Assembly (NCBI RefSeq): GCF_014201505.1
Contig: NZ_JACHEO010000005.1
Coordinates: 1 to 64,000, forward strand
Origin: Desulfoprunum benzoelyticum
GTDB lineage: Bacteria; Desulfobacterota; Desulfobulbia; Desulfobulbales; Desulfocapsaceae
Direction: 5' to 3'
DNA length: 64,000 nucleotides
This document shows, piece after piece, positions 22,954 to 34,493 of this stretch; position 1 is the first letter of the stretch; the number at the start of each line of letters is the position of its first letter. The notes under the pieces are model-generated. The model ran no database searches. It saw only the letters and a program-made list of their open reading frames with translations, and was not told where the DNA came from. Both the position numbers and the translations under genes were made by a program.

Positions 22954-23116
22954 CGCTCGCCCTCCGTTGCCCGTCTGCCCTCCCTGCCGCCACCCAGCCC
23001 TTCTGTTCATTACGCCACAGATCGCTCCCGCAAGGCAAGCCTTTTCTTGGCGCCCCGGCCCGCAATCCCTCTATCCTCGCGAGATCATGACCTTGTCGCC
23101 GTTGCCTGGAAGAGGA

Positions 23117-26100
23117 TCATCCAGCCCCCACCCGCCGGCACCCCGGGCCGACGATCGTGCTGCGGCCGCCGGAACCGGTCCGCACCCTGATCCGGGTGGC
23201 GATCCGCTCCCGCAGGGCCGGCACATGCGAGATCACCCCGATCAGCTTGCCGTCCTGCCGCAGGCCGGCCAGGGTCTGGAGGGCGGTCTCGAGGGCGTCG
23301 TCATCGAGGGTGCCGAAGCCCTCGTCGAGGAAGAGCGAGTCGACCCGGACCCTGCGGCTCGCCATCTGCGACAGACCCAGCGCCAGGGCCAGGCTGACGA
23401 TAAAACTCTCGCCGCCCGACAGGTTGCGGGTGGAACGGATCTCGCCGGCCTGGTAGCTGTCGATGACGTTGAGATCGAGGGGCTGGGACTGGTCCCGCAC
23501 CAGGAGGTAGCGGTCGCTCATCTTCTGCAGCTGGCGGTTGGCATGGCCGACCATGATCTCGAAGGTCAGACCCTGGGCGAAATTGCGGTACTTCTTGCCG
23601 TCGGCCGCCCCGATCAACTGATGGAGGCGATCCCAGCGTTCCCACTCCCGGCGCTGGGCCGCGACCGCGATGGCCCGCTGCGCCTGACGCTCCTTCAGCT
23701 CCTCGTTGTCCTTGAGTTTGCGGCGGATCCCGCCTATCTCCTGCTGCAGCTCGGTCCGTTGGGCGACGCCTCCGTTCAGCTGTCCCTCGATCTCGTCCCG
23801 GGGGCGGTCGGTCAGCCGGCGCTGCCGCTCTCCCGCCAGCTGCGTCGTCCGATCCCGCTCCGCGGCCCCCAGCTCCGCCTGTTCCGCCGCCAGCGCCCGG
23901 GCCTGCGCCGTCAATCGGCCGCGCTCCTCCTCCGCCAGACAACCGGCCAGATAGGCGGCCTCGTCGGCAAACCCGGCTCCGGCCAGCCGGGCCTCGAAGG
24001 CCGCGGCGGCGGCCTCCAGTCGCCCGGCCCGGGCGCCGATCGCCGCTTCCAACCCCGCCTGCCGCTCGTTCACCCGCTCGAGTTCGAGATTCGCCGCGTC
24101 GCATCGCCGGCGGGACGTCTCGACGGCCATCGCTGCATCCTCGACGGCCTGCGCCAGCCGGGCCTCCTCATCGTCGGGATCCTTGCCGCCGAAGAGATCA
24201 CGCCGCTGCCCTTCCAGGCTTTCCCGCTCCCGCCGCAGGCCCTCGTGCAACCGCCGCCGCGCCGCCAGTTCTTCGCCGGACTTCTCTATCTCCCCGGCCT
24301 GGTGTCGGGTCAGGATCTCGAGGGCGGCGACCTGCCGTTGGCGTTCCGCCCTTTGCGCCTGCCGCGACAGCCAGCGATCGCGCCGGGCGGTCAACTCCGC
24401 CACCGCCGGCGGCAGGCGGTCGATGGCGACGATCTCGACCCCGAAACCGGCGACCTCCCGCCGCAGCCGGTCGAGCGCTTGTTCCTGCTGCGCCTGGAGG
24501 GCCGCCGTTTCCTGCCGGAGCCGGTCCAGCGCCTGCCGGGCCGATTCCCGGCGGTGGGCGGCTTCCCGGGTTTCACGCTCGACCTGCGCCACTGCCTCCC
24601 GGCCCTGGTCCAGCGTCCGGTCCAGCCTTGCCAGCTCCTGCTCCTGGGCCTCGGCGGCGCCGACAATCGCGGTGGCCTGGTCAAGCCGGGTGGCGACCGC
24701 CGTCCGCCGTTCAGCGATCTTTTCCGCCAGATCGGGGTCGGCGGCATGGAGGGCAAAGACCGCCCCGTCCTTGTCGATCAGCGCTTCCCATCCGGATATT
24801 TTTGCCGCATGGTCGCTGCGGCCGGCAGCGATCTGCTCCAGGTCCTTGCCGATCCTGGCCTGTTCGACAAGGAGGGCGGAGATCGCCGCCGCTGCCGTTG
24901 CCAGGCCGGCCCTGACGGCGGCGAGCTCCCGGCGGGTGGCGTCCGGCGCCGGAACGTTGCCGGCGGCAAACGGGTGCTCGACGGCGCCGCACAGCGGGCA
25001 GGCCTCGCCATCCCGGAGCCGATGCCGGTGCTCGTCGAGGGCGGCGATCCGGTTGAGCAGCGACAGCTGGGATTCGAGCAGTTCCATCTCCCTGGTCAGG
25101 GCCGCCTGCTCCCCGGTTCCGGTCCGGAGCCGATCCGCCAATCCTGCCGCCGCGGTCGTCAGCGTCGCCGCACGGCCATCGAGCTCCCCGAGAATCAGGC
25201 GGGAAGCGGCCAGGGACCGGGCCGCGTCGTCAATGGCGGCAAGACGGCGGTCATCCGCCAGCAGCGACGCCTGCTCCTGCCGCCAGGCCGAGAGTTCCCT
25301 GTCCCGGAGGAGGGTCCGGAGTTCCAGCCGGGTCTGCGCCGCCGCGGCCTGACTGGCGCGAAGGCCCTGCTCCAACCCCGCCAGCTGTTGCGCCTGCGCC
25401 TGCCAGCGTCGGACCGCCTCCTCGACCTCGCCTTCGGCCCGGGCGACCGCCTCGAGCTTCGCCCGCACCTGGGCCTGGAGGGCGAGCAGCCCCTCACCGC
25501 GCTCCCGGATCCCGGCCAGGTGTTCGACCAGCCCCTCATCGGTTTTCGTCGCCTCCAGCAATCGGCTCAGTTCGGCACAGTCCTCGCGTTTGCCGTCGAG
25601 TTCGGCACAGTCTTTGTCGTGCCTGGGACCGAGGGTCGCCAATGTCTGCTCCAGGGCGGCGACGGCCGCGGCCGCGACGGTCAGCGGCGCCGCCTTTTCC
25701 CGGATCTGCAGATCCATCTCCCGCACCCGGCGGACCACGGGCAGCGCCTGCAGCTGCGCCGCTTCCCGCTCCGCCCGCTGCCCGACGGCCCTTGCCATCG
25801 CCACCGCCGCCTGCCTGACCGCCTCCCGGCGGGCCGGCAGCGCCTGCCGGCACTCGTCGAGGCTGCGCCGGTCCGTTTCCTGCTCGCCCCGGATCGAGAC
25901 CAGGCCGGCATGGTCGCCGGCCAGTTCGAGGGCCTGGCTCGCCCGTCGAAGCCGTTCGAGATCGGGCCCGAAGGCCTCCTGCCTTGCCAGCAGCTCCTGC
26001 CGCTGGCGGCGGACCTGCTCCAGCTCCCGCTCCAGCCGCCTCATCCCGTCGAGCCAGGCCAGGGTCGCGCTCAGCTCGTCGATCTGCCGGCTCAGCTGCC

Positions 26101-26797
26101 GGTCCTGCTCGAGCTTCTGCTCCAGGGCGGCGCCCAGCTGCCGTTCATCCTCCTCGCCCAGCAGCTGCAGACCGGCCTGCTCCGCCTCCAGCGCGTCGAG
26201 CCGGCCGCGCTCGTCGGCCCGGCGTGCATGGACCGCCATCGAGATCCGGCTGTAGATCTCGGTGCCGGTGATCTGTTCGAGGATCGGGGCCCGCTCGTCG
26301 GCCGCCGCCTGGAGGAAGGCGGCAAAGCCCCCCTGGGCCAGCAGCATCGAACGGGTGAAGCGGTCGAAGTCCATGCCGGTGACCGCCTCGACCTGCTGCC
26401 CCACCCCCAGCAGCATCGCCGCGAGGATCGTGCCGGAGCCGGCATCGGCAAGCTCGTGCCGCGGCGCCTGGAGGTTGCCGTCGACCCGGCCCCTGGCCCG
26501 GCGCTGGCTCCAGTGACAGCGGTACCGCCCGCTCTGGGTCTCGAAGGTGACCTCGGCAAAGCACTCGCCGGTCTGGCGCGACATGATCTCGTTGCCGCCG
26601 GCGGTGACCCGGCCGAGCCGGGGGGTGCTGCCGTAGAGGGCCAGGCAGATCGCATCGAGGACCGTCGTCTTGCCGGCGCCGGTCGGGCCGGTGATGGCGA
26701 AGATGCCGTCGGCGGCGAAGGCGGCCTGGGTGAAATCGATCTCCCACTCGCCGACCAGCGAGTTGAGGTTCTTCAGCCGTACCTGGAGGATCCGCAC
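23117..26797 (-). CDS. sbcC: SbcC, ATPase subunit of the SbcCD (Rad50/Mre11-type) nuclease
   Basis: 1226 residues, longer than E. coli SbcC (1048). Walker A GPTGAGKTT (37-45), a Q-loop region LLAQGGFAAFL, then two long Ala/Glu/Gln/Arg-rich coiled-coil arms separated by a zinc-hook CPLCG (about residue 600). The C-terminal ABC signature is NLSGGESFIVSLALALGLS, followed by Walker B SLFLDEGFGTLD. SbcCD removes hairpins and protein-blocked DNA ends. The start is GTG 26797, just after the sbcD stop and behind GGGAGAGCGGCG; MRILQVRLKNLNSL is the expected N-terminus. It is the third gene of a three-gene operon. Confidence 0.93.
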   Translation of the reverse strand: MRILQVRLKNLNSLVGEWEIDFTQAAFAADGIFAITGPTGAGKTTVLDAICLALYGSTPRLGRVTAGGNEIMSRQTGECFAEVTFETQSGRYRCHWSQRRARGRVDGNLQAPRHELADAGSGTILAAMLLGVGQQVEAVTGMDFDRFTRSMLLAQGGFAAFLQAAADERAPILEQITGTEIYSRISMAVHARRADERGRLDALEAEQAGLQLLGEEDERQLGAALEQKLEQDRQLSRQIDELSATLAWLDGMRRLERELEQVRRQRQELLARQEAFGPDLERLRRASQALELAGDHAGLVSIRGEQETDRRSLDECRQALPARREAVRQAAVAMARAVGQRAEREAAQLQALPVVRRVREMDLQIREKAAPLTVAAAAVAALEQTLATLGPRHDKDCAELDGKREDCAELSRLLEATKTDEGLVEHLAGIRERGEGLLALQAQVRAKLEAVARAEGEVEEAVRRWQAQAQQLAGLEQGLRASQAAAAQTRLELRTLLRDRELSAWRQEQASLLADDRRLAAIDDAARSLAASRLILGELDGRAATLTTAAAGLADRLRTGTGEQAALTREMELLESQLSLLNRIAALDEHRHRLRDGEACPLCGAVEHPFAAGNVPAPDATRRELAAVRAGLATAAAAISALLVEQARIGKDLEQIAAGRSDHAAKISGWEALIDKDGAVFALHAADPDLAEKIAERRTAVATRLDQATAIVGAAEAQEQELARLDRTLDQGREAVAQVERETREAAHRRESARQALDRLRQETAALQAQQEQALDRLRREVAGFGVEIVAIDRLPPAVAELTARRDRWLSRQAQRAERQRQVAALEILTRHQAGEIEKSGEELAARRRLHEGLRRERESLEGQRRDLFGGKDPDDEEARLAQAVEDAAMAVETSRRRCDAANLELERVNERQAGLEAAIGARAGRLEAAAAAFEARLAGAGFADEAAYLAGCLAEEERGRLTAQARALAAEQAELGAAERDRTTQLAGERQRRLTDRPRDEIEGQLNGGVAQRTELQQEIGGIRRKLKDNEELKERQAQRAIAVAAQRREWERWDRLHQLIGAADGKKYRNFAQGLTFEIMVGHANRQLQKMSDRYLLVRDQSQPLDLNVIDSYQAGEIRSTRNLSGGESFIVSLALALGLSQMASRRVRVDSLFLDEGFGTLDDDALETALQTLAGLRQDGKLIGVISHVPALRERIATRIRVRTGSGGRSTIVGPGCRRVGAG

Positions 26798-26808
26798 CGC
26801 CGCTCTCC

Positions 26809-28053
26809 CTACTCCACCCGGACATCGGCGGCGGCAAGCGCGGCGACGATCTCGCGGTAGGACTGCAGCAGCTGCGGCCGTTGCGATGCCGGCACCGCAT
26901 GCAGGGTCAGACAGCGTTCGAACACCTCGTCGACCTGCAGATCGTCCAGCGACTCCTCGTCATCGATCCGGCTCAGGGCCCGGTCCATGACCCGGGGGTT
27001 CCTGACTCGCAGGATCTCGATCGCCGTCCCGGCGACCTCCTCCTCCAGACGCCGGCGCAGATCGCTGATAATCTCGTCGCCGTCGTAGACGACCTCCAGC
27101 CAGATCGATTCGCATTCGGCGGCAAGCCGGCGAAGGCCGGCGACAATCTCGCCCCAGTCGCCGTGCAACCGCGCCAGCCGCTGGAAGCGCGGCACCGGCA
27201 CCAGCTCGACCGCAAGATCGCGGCCGACCGCACGCACCAGACAGAGGCTCTTTTCCTGCCCGGCCTCGCCGAATCCCATCGCCAGCGGCGAACCGCTGTA
27301 GCGCCGGCAGGGAGAACCGCCGACCTCCTGCGGCACATGGAGATGACCAAGGGCCAGGTAATCGAAGGCGGCGGGGAAGATCGATGCCGACAGATGGGCG
27401 AGCGAACCGACATAGAGGTCACGGACCCCGTCGCCCTCGAGGGTCCGGCCGCCGGCGGTGAACAGGTGCCCCATGGCGACGATCGGGATGTCGCCGCCGG
27501 CAATCCGGCGGCGATCCTCGGCGACAGCGGCAACCTCGGCATAGTGGCCGCGGATGCCCCTTATCAGCTTCAGATCCTTGTCTTCCAGACTCTCGCCGGC
27601 CTCCGCGATCCGGATATCCCGGTCCCGCAGGTAGGGCACGGCGCAGACGATCAATTCCGGCGCCCCGTCCAAGCCGTTGAGGACCACGACCTCGTCGCCG
27701 ATCTGGTCGCCGATGGTGCCGACCACGTGGATATGGAGGGCCCGCAGCAGCTGGCGCGGGGCATTGAGGAACGAGGGCGAATCATGGTTGCCGGCGACCA
27801 CGACGACATGGCGGCAAGGAGAGGCGGCGACCCGGCAGAGGAAGCGGTAGTACAGCTCCTGCGCCCGATTGCTCGGGGTGCTGGTGTCGAAGACGTCGCC
27901 GGCCACCAGCAGGACGTCGATCCGCTCCTCTTCGATGAGATCCGCCAGCCAGTGAAGAAAGGCCTCGAATTCGCGGTAACGCCGGCGACCATAGAGGGTG
28001 CGGCCGATATGCCAGTCCGAGGTGTGGAGGATCGTGATGGTCGGGCTAGACAT
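26809..28053 (-). CDS. sbcD: SbcD, Mre11-type nuclease subunit
   Basis: 414 residues with the five calcineurin-like phosphoesterase motifs: LHTSDWHIG, VAGDVFD, VAGNHDS, MGHLF and LGHLHVPQ, which bind the two catalytic metals. The C-terminal part is the DNA-binding and SbcC-docking region. A longer open frame extends to 28452 but is arginine/serine-rich shadow sequence. ATG 28053 is right because the protein family begins with ILHTSDWHIG and because it overlaps the stop of the upstream gene (ATGTCTAG). sbcC follows after 11 bases. Confidence 0.93.
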   Translation of the reverse strand: MSSPTITILHTSDWHIGRTLYGRRRYREFEAFLHWLADLIEEERIDVLLVAGDVFDTSTPSNRAQELYYRFLCRVAASPCRHVVVVAGNHDSPSFLNAPRQLLRALHIHVVGTIGDQIGDEVVVLNGLDGAPELIVCAVPYLRDRDIRIAEAGESLEDKDLKLIRGIRGHYAEVAAVAEDRRRIAGGDIPIVAMGHLFTAGGRTLEGDGVRDLYVGSLAHLSASIFPAAFDYLALGHLHVPQEVGGSPCRRYSGSPLAMGFGEAGQEKSLCLVRAVGRDLAVELVPVPRFQRLARLHGDWGEIVAGLRRLAAECESIWLEVVYDGDEIISDLRRRLEEEVAGTAIEILRVRNPRVMDRALSRIDDEESLDDLQVDEVFERCLTLHAVPASQRPQLLQSYREIVAALAAADVRVE

Positions 28054-28498
28054 TGCCGCCCTTGTCCTCGCCCTTCTTGAACATCGCCTCGACATCGGCG
28101 AAGAGCGCTTTCTTCTTTTTCGCCATCTCGGCCTGGAGTTCGGCGACCTTCTGGTCGATGCTCTTCTTCCCGGCCTGGAACTTCTGAAGGTCCCGGGCCA
28201 GACTGTTTTCCTCCCCGGTCTGACGCGGGATCTTTTCGATCCGGAGGTGGTCGGCGACCGCGACCATGATCGAAAAAGGATCCTCCAGGGTCTCGATGAT
28301 CCCCGCCTTGGCCAATCGGCGGCAGATCGAATGGCCCAGTTCGACGGAGATCTGCAGCATCTCACAGACATCCTCGAGTCGCGGCGGAGTCTGGTTGCGA
28401 TGCTGGAGGATCCTGACGGCGGCAACAAAGAGATGGGCTTCGGTATAGGCATCCATGGTCTTCAGGGTGTAGGGGTTGAATCCAGGCGGCAACGGCAT
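28046..28498 (-). CDS. Small winged-helix-like protein in front of sbcDC
   Basis: 150 residues. The central part LEDVCEMLQISVELGHSICRRLAKAGIIETL has the helix-turn-helix and wing pattern of a small winged-helix domain. A charged helix follows (QKVAELQAEMAKKKKALFADV), probably a short coiled coil. Its stop overlaps the sbcD start by eight bases, so it is co-translated with the SbcCD nuclease. It could be a regulator or a DNA-binding accessory protein of SbcCD. I do not recognise a named family. Confidence 0.7.
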   Translation of the reverse strand: MPLPPGFNPYTLKTMDAYTEAHLFVAAVRILQHRNQTPPRLEDVCEMLQISVELGHSICRRLAKAGIIETLEDPFSIMVAVADHLRIEKIPRQTGEENSLARDLQKFQAGKKSIDQKVAELQAEMAKKKKALFADVEAMFKKGEDKGGNV

Positions 28499-28581
28499 CT
28501 CGATCGCCGGAGCCGGGGGTATTGGAACTCTTTGTACCCGATTCGGGTCATCTTTTCACTCGTCTACCGACGGCAGCGGGG

Positions 28582-29391
28582 TCAACCCTGCGCATCCGTC
28601 CCTGGTCCGCCGCCATCCAGGATCTGCTGATAGTGCCTGATCATCCGGCCGGCGATGGTCGCCGGCCCGGGGATCAGCGGCAGCCGCCGATAGTGGTACC
28701 AGGCGGCATCGCTGATCTCCACCCCGTCGATTTGTATCTCACCGCCGGCGTATTCGGCGAGAAAGCCGAGCATCAGCTGGCCGGGGAAGGGCCAGGGCTG
28801 ACTGCCGAAATAGCGCAGACCGCCGACGCGGACCGCCACCTCCTCGCCGATCTCCCGGTGCACGGCCGCTTCCACCGATTCGCCCGGCTCGACGAAACCG
28901 GCGAGGGTGCTGTACATGCCCTCCTGGAAGTGCGGCGACCGCGCCAGCAGCAGCTCTTCACCGCGGGAGACGAGGACGATGACGCAGGGCGAGATCTGCG
29001 GGTACCACGACAATGAACAGGATGGGCAGATCATTGCCTGGTCGCTGGCGTGGGCGATCGTCGCCTGGCCGCACCGGCCGCAGAAGCGGTGGGTCCTGTA
29101 CCAGTGCAGGAGCTGGACCGCCTTGCCCCAGGCATTGAACTCCTCGTCGGCGACGCGGCCGACAAGGCGGCGCAGGCTCATCCACGCGAATCTCTCGCCG
29201 GCCTCGAATCCCGTTTCCATTTCCACGGCGAAGGTGCTGCCCTCAGGCCCCTTGTCCAGCGGCAGGACCGTGGCGGCGCGGGGCTGCAGTTCGCGCCAGT
29301 CGCCGGGACTACAGGCGGCGATCTCCCGCCGGTCCGTGCGCACCAGGATCTTACCCTCGCGGAAGATGAAAAATCGCTCCTGCCCGCTCAT
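28582..29391 (-). CDS. nudC: NADH pyrophosphatase (NudC-type Nudix hydrolase)
   Basis: 269 residues. A zinc ribbon (Cys104, Cys107, Cys122, Cys125) precedes the Nudix box GFVEPGESVEAAVHREIGEE, which matches GX5EX7REUXEEXGU. The NudC-specific SQPWPFPGQLM follows about 20 residues later. NudC hydrolyses NAD(H) to NMN(H) and AMP, and in E. coli removes NAD caps from RNA. ATG 29391 follows GAAAGGAGG; the longer frame to 29577 contains no conserved sequence. It is monocistronic and divergent from ppk. Confidence 0.92.
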   Translation of the reverse strand: MSGQERFFIFREGKILVRTDRREIAACSPGDWRELQPRAATVLPLDKGPEGSTFAVEMETGFEAGERFAWMSLRRLVGRVADEEFNAWGKAVQLLHWYRTHRFCGRCGQATIAHASDQAMICPSCSLSWYPQISPCVIVLVSRGEELLLARSPHFQEGMYSTLAGFVEPGESVEAAVHREIGEEVAVRVGGLRYFGSQPWPFPGQLMLGFLAEYAGGEIQIDGVEISDAAWYHYRRLPLIPGPATIAGRMIRHYQQILDGGGPGTDAQG

Positions 29392-29811
29392 CGCCGGCGC
29401 CCTCCTTTCAATTTGCTTTCCATCTTTCTGTTGATGCAAGGCGGCATCAGGGTCCAGCCCGGACGCCACCCCACTGCAGTCGTTCAACCAGCCGAAAACG
29501 GTGTAAAAATAACCACGATCCCGGAAGTTTCCAGGCAATCCGGACAATTGTCCGGCTGCCACGGCTCCGCCGCCCACCCCATGGGATTCCGGCGCTGCCG
29601 GCCGCTCCGCTCTCCCGCCCTCACCCGGTCGCCGCCCGGATGTTCTCTGTTGTATTTGACTTATTGCTCATTTTTCCGTAATTTCACAACAAAGTAATGA
29701 TTGCCGATCCGCGACGGTTCGGGACGATCAGCCCCCCCGGGAGGCGCCCGGTTCGACCAACGTTTTCGGCGGCGCCAGCCCGCCCCGGACGGTCAAGGAG
29801 GAAACGCGACG
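29392..29811. other. Divergent promoter region between nudC and ppk
   Basis: 420 bp with no gene. It must carry the promoters of both flanking genes. An AT-richer stretch near 29650-29700 (TTATTGCTCATTTTTCCGTAA) is the most likely ppk promoter area. I see no clear PhoB box, riboswitch or terminator. Confidence 0.4.
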
Positions 29812-31998
<2,187 letters not shown>

Positions 31999-32095
31999 CC
32001 CGCTCCTGCCGCGCCAGGCTCAAGCCGCCGTCGGGATCGCGATCCAGCAACCTGCTGGAATGTACAACCAGTGACAGAGAAGGAGCACGACACCA

Positions 32096-32827
32096 ATGAA
32101 ACTGCAATCAACGGGAATTTTTCTCATTCTGCTCGCCGGATGGCTGGCTGCCTCTCCGGTCGGGGCAACAGAGCCGTCGCCGTTCGCCCTCCCCCCTGCA
32201 GGCGACGAGGAGCAGAGCGCGACCACCGCCGCCGGCGAGCCGGCGGCCGCCTCGCCGTTCGTCCTGCCCGCGGAGCAACAGCCGCCACCCAAGGCTCCCG
32301 CCGCCGATCCGCAATCCGCCTTCGAGCGGCCGGCGACCGGGACGGTCGTCGACCTGGGGGCCCCGCCGCCGCCGGCCGGCGGCTCCACCGTGCCGCCGGC
32401 AACGATCGACACTGTGCCGACGACAGCGCCGACTCCTGGCGCCGGCACCCCGGCAGGAGGGCTTTCCGCCGCCGATCTGCTCGGAATGGGCACGGATTTC
32501 GCCCGTCAGGGGAGATACGAGGAGGCGCGGGCGGCCCTGGAGAAGGCCGTCGCCATCGACCCCACCAACGCCTATGTCCTCAACAACCTCGGCCTCGTCA
32601 TGCGCCGGCTCGGCCGCATCGACGAGGCGACCCGGGCCTACGCCGCGGCGATCCAGTTCAACCCGGGATACGCCCTCACCTACAAGAATTACGGCATCCT
32701 CCTCGAACAGAACGGCGAAACGCGACGGGCAATCGACGCCTATCGCCGTTACTCGAGCCTCGCCCCGTCCGCCCCGGATGCCGGCAAGGTCAGCCAGCGG
32801 GCCGACTGGCTGGCGGGAGGGAATTGA
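32096..32827 (+). CDS. Exported TPR-repeat protein
   Basis: 243 residues. A signal peptide (LQSTGIFLILLAGWLAASPV, cleavage near GATE) is followed by a long proline/alanine-rich linker (residues 27-120). Tetratricopeptide repeats then run from about residue 123 to 225, including GRYEEARAALEKAVAIDPTN, RIDEATRAYAAAIQFNPGY and ETRRAIDAYRRYSSLAP. TPRs mediate protein-protein contacts; the protein is probably periplasmic or envelope-bound. Ribosome binding site: AAGGAGCACG. The next gene starts two bases after its stop, so the pair is likely co-expressed. Confidence 0.8.
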   Translation: MKLQSTGIFLILLAGWLAASPVGATEPSPFALPPAGDEEQSATTAAGEPAAASPFVLPAEQQPPPKAPAADPQSAFERPATGTVVDLGAPPPPAGGSTVPPATIDTVPTTAPTPGAGTPAGGLSAADLLGMGTDFARQGRYEEARAALEKAVAIDPTNAYVLNNLGLVMRRLGRIDEATRAYAAAIQFNPGYALTYKNYGILLEQNGETRRAIDAYRRYSSLAPSAPDAGKVSQRADWLAGGN

Positions 32828-32828
32828 T

Positions 32829-33272
32829 ATGGGAACCGCTATCTTCACCTGGCGACGCGCCATGTTTCTTGCCGCCGGCAGTCTCGCCCTGATCATCGCG
32901 GGGTGCGCCGGACCGCCGTCGCGCAGCGGGATGATCTCTCCCCCGCCGAGCAGGCACTACATGACCGTGCAGGCCGACACCCTCAACCTGCGCCAGTGCC
33001 CGGACACCTCCTGCCAGGTCACGGTCCTGCTCTATCGGGGGGAAGAGATTGCCGTTCGCCGGCAGAGCGGCCTGTGGTCGGAAGTCGAAACGCAGCGAGG
33101 GACCGTCGGCTGGGTTGCCTCACGCTATCTCGGCAACCTTCGTTCCAGCGACGATCCGGCGACAATGGGAACCGCCCCTCCCGCCATGCCGGAAGAGGAA
33201 CTGGCGGCACCGGTGGCGCCACCCGCCCCCGGCGCCCAACCGCCGGAGATATCGGAGGAGTTCAGCCGGTAG
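32829..33272 (+). CDS. SH3-domain lipoprotein
   Basis: 147 residues. The N-terminal signal ends in a lipobox-like LIIAGC (Cys near residue 26). A bacterial SH3 domain follows (about residues 45-105: TVQADTLNLRQCPDTSCQV, LYRGEEIAVRR, GWVASRYL), then a proline-rich tail. Such domains often bind peptidoglycan peptides or metal. It starts two bases after the TPR gene and ends 12 bases from the convergent lipoprotein gene. A longer in-frame reading starting at 32574 lies within the TPR gene and is rejected. Confidence 0.8.
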   Translation: MGTAIFTWRRAMFLAAGSLALIIAGCAGPPSRSGMISPPPSRHYMTVQADTLNLRQCPDTSCQVTVLLYRGEEIAVRRQSGLWSEVETQRGTVGWVASRYLGNLRSSDDPATMGTAPPAMPEEELAAPVAPPAPGAQPPEISEEFSR

Positions 33273-33284
33273 CGGCTGCCCCGC

Positions 33285-34343
33285 CTAGCGAACCGGCGCC
33301 ATCAGCTTCAGCGAATCGACCATGTGCTGAAAAATCGCCACATTCTGCTGGTAGATCTGGCGCGGAGCCGCGTAGCTGATGAGCAGCAGGTAGGGCGAAT
33401 GGTCGATGCCCAACTGGGTATGACCGAAGGTGACCCGTTGCTTTTTCGAGTCCTCGGCCGGGTAGGTCACCAGAAAGAACGGAGCGGCCTGGCCGGCGGC
33501 CTGGAACTGGCTCTTCGATTCAATTTTGGCCCCGTTCATCCGGGAATAGTGGTTGAGGAGGGTCAGCATCTGGTCCTTGAGGCTGCCGACCGCCCCTTTC
33601 TCGGTATCGACGACCTGGACGATGACGCTGATCTCGGACTCCGGGGTTCCCGACGGGCCGCTGAACAGGTAATCGCTGTTGACGCCGACAGTCTGGAACG
33701 TCCAGTTCTCCGGCAGCTCGAACGAGAAGCCGGTCTGCCTGTCGAGGAAGGTCTTGTATTTCAGGTCGGGCTGGGACGACACCGTTGTCTGTCCGCCCGA
33801 GGGCGGGGCGGCTGGAGCGGCACCCTCCGCCCCCGCCCCCGCCGCCGGTGAAGCCGGAGATGGCGCCTGAGCGGGCGGCAACTGCTGCCCCGGGGCGCTC
33901 GGGAACCCGGTCGTCACCGGGATGTCGGGGGCAGGCACGATCGAGAAGGCCGCCGTTTCCCTGACCTCGTCGCCGAGCACGAACTCCACCTCGTAGCGAC
34001 CGGCCGGCCAGCCGTTTTCCGGGGGATTGAAGGCATAGCTGAGATAGCGGCTGCCCTCGCCCCTGGCCGTATTCTCGGCAATCTGCTGCCGGCTTTCTTC
34101 CAGATAATAGAACACCGCCTTGACGTCGGTGTCGGCCGGGGCGTTCTTGACCCTGACCGTGGCATACAGCGTCTTGGTATCGGCGGGAAAGATTGTCGCC
34201 TTCTCCAGCGGCGCCTTGGTGTTGAGATCGACGGCGGTGCTGATCGCCGGTTCGCTGAGGCCGGCAGTCGTCAGCGGCAGGGGTGACTCACAGCCGGCAA
34301 GCGCCAGGGACATGACGGCAAGGAGAAGGGGAAAAAGGCGCAT
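33285..34343 (-). CDS. Lipoprotein with a C-terminal PsbP/DcrB-like region
   Basis: 352 residues. Signal MRLFPLLLAVMSLALAGC gives a lipobox Cys at residue 18. An N-terminal Ig-like region (about 45-150, DTKTLYATVRVKNAPADTDV, AGRYEVEFVLGDE) is followed by a proline/alanine linker (about 150-200). The C-terminal domain reads TGFSFELPENWTFQ, a pattern of DcrB/PsbP-like proteins. ATG 34343 follows GGGAGGATCCGT; a longer frame to 34472 has no signal. No partner is obvious; the gene stands between the SH3 lipoprotein and rhamnose genes. Function unknown, probably envelope-associated. Confidence 0.7.
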   Translation of the reverse strand: MRLFPLLLAVMSLALAGCESPLPLTTAGLSEPAISTAVDLNTKAPLEKATIFPADTKTLYATVRVKNAPADTDVKAVFYYLEESRQQIAENTARGEGSRYLSYAFNPPENGWPAGRYEVEFVLGDEVRETAAFSIVPAPDIPVTTGFPSAPGQQLPPAQAPSPASPAAGAGAEGAAPAAPPSGGQTTVSSQPDLKYKTFLDRQTGFSFELPENWTFQTVGVNSDYLFSGPSGTPESEISVIVQVVDTEKGAVGSLKDQMLTLLNHYSRMNGAKIESKSQFQAAGQAAPFFLVTYPAEDSKKQRVTFGHTQLGIDHSPYLLLISYAAPRQIYQQNVAIFQHMVDSLKLMAPVR

Positions 34344-34493
34344 ACGGATCCTCCCACAATGGCAGTGTGGATAATTTTTATGGAATGCAGCAGGATTGGG
34401 GCAAAATTCGGCCACCCGGTGCCATTCCGGTGCGGCTGGCAGTAATCTAATGGGTTTTGCCGCGGTGTTCAAGCCTCTCGGCTCATGCCGCCG

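Noticed and set aside
22868-26860. 1330-codon plus-strand open frame opposite sbcC
   Set aside because: Low-complexity Pro/Gln/Leu/Arg translation; SbcC Walker motifs and zinc hook on the minus strand explain the region.
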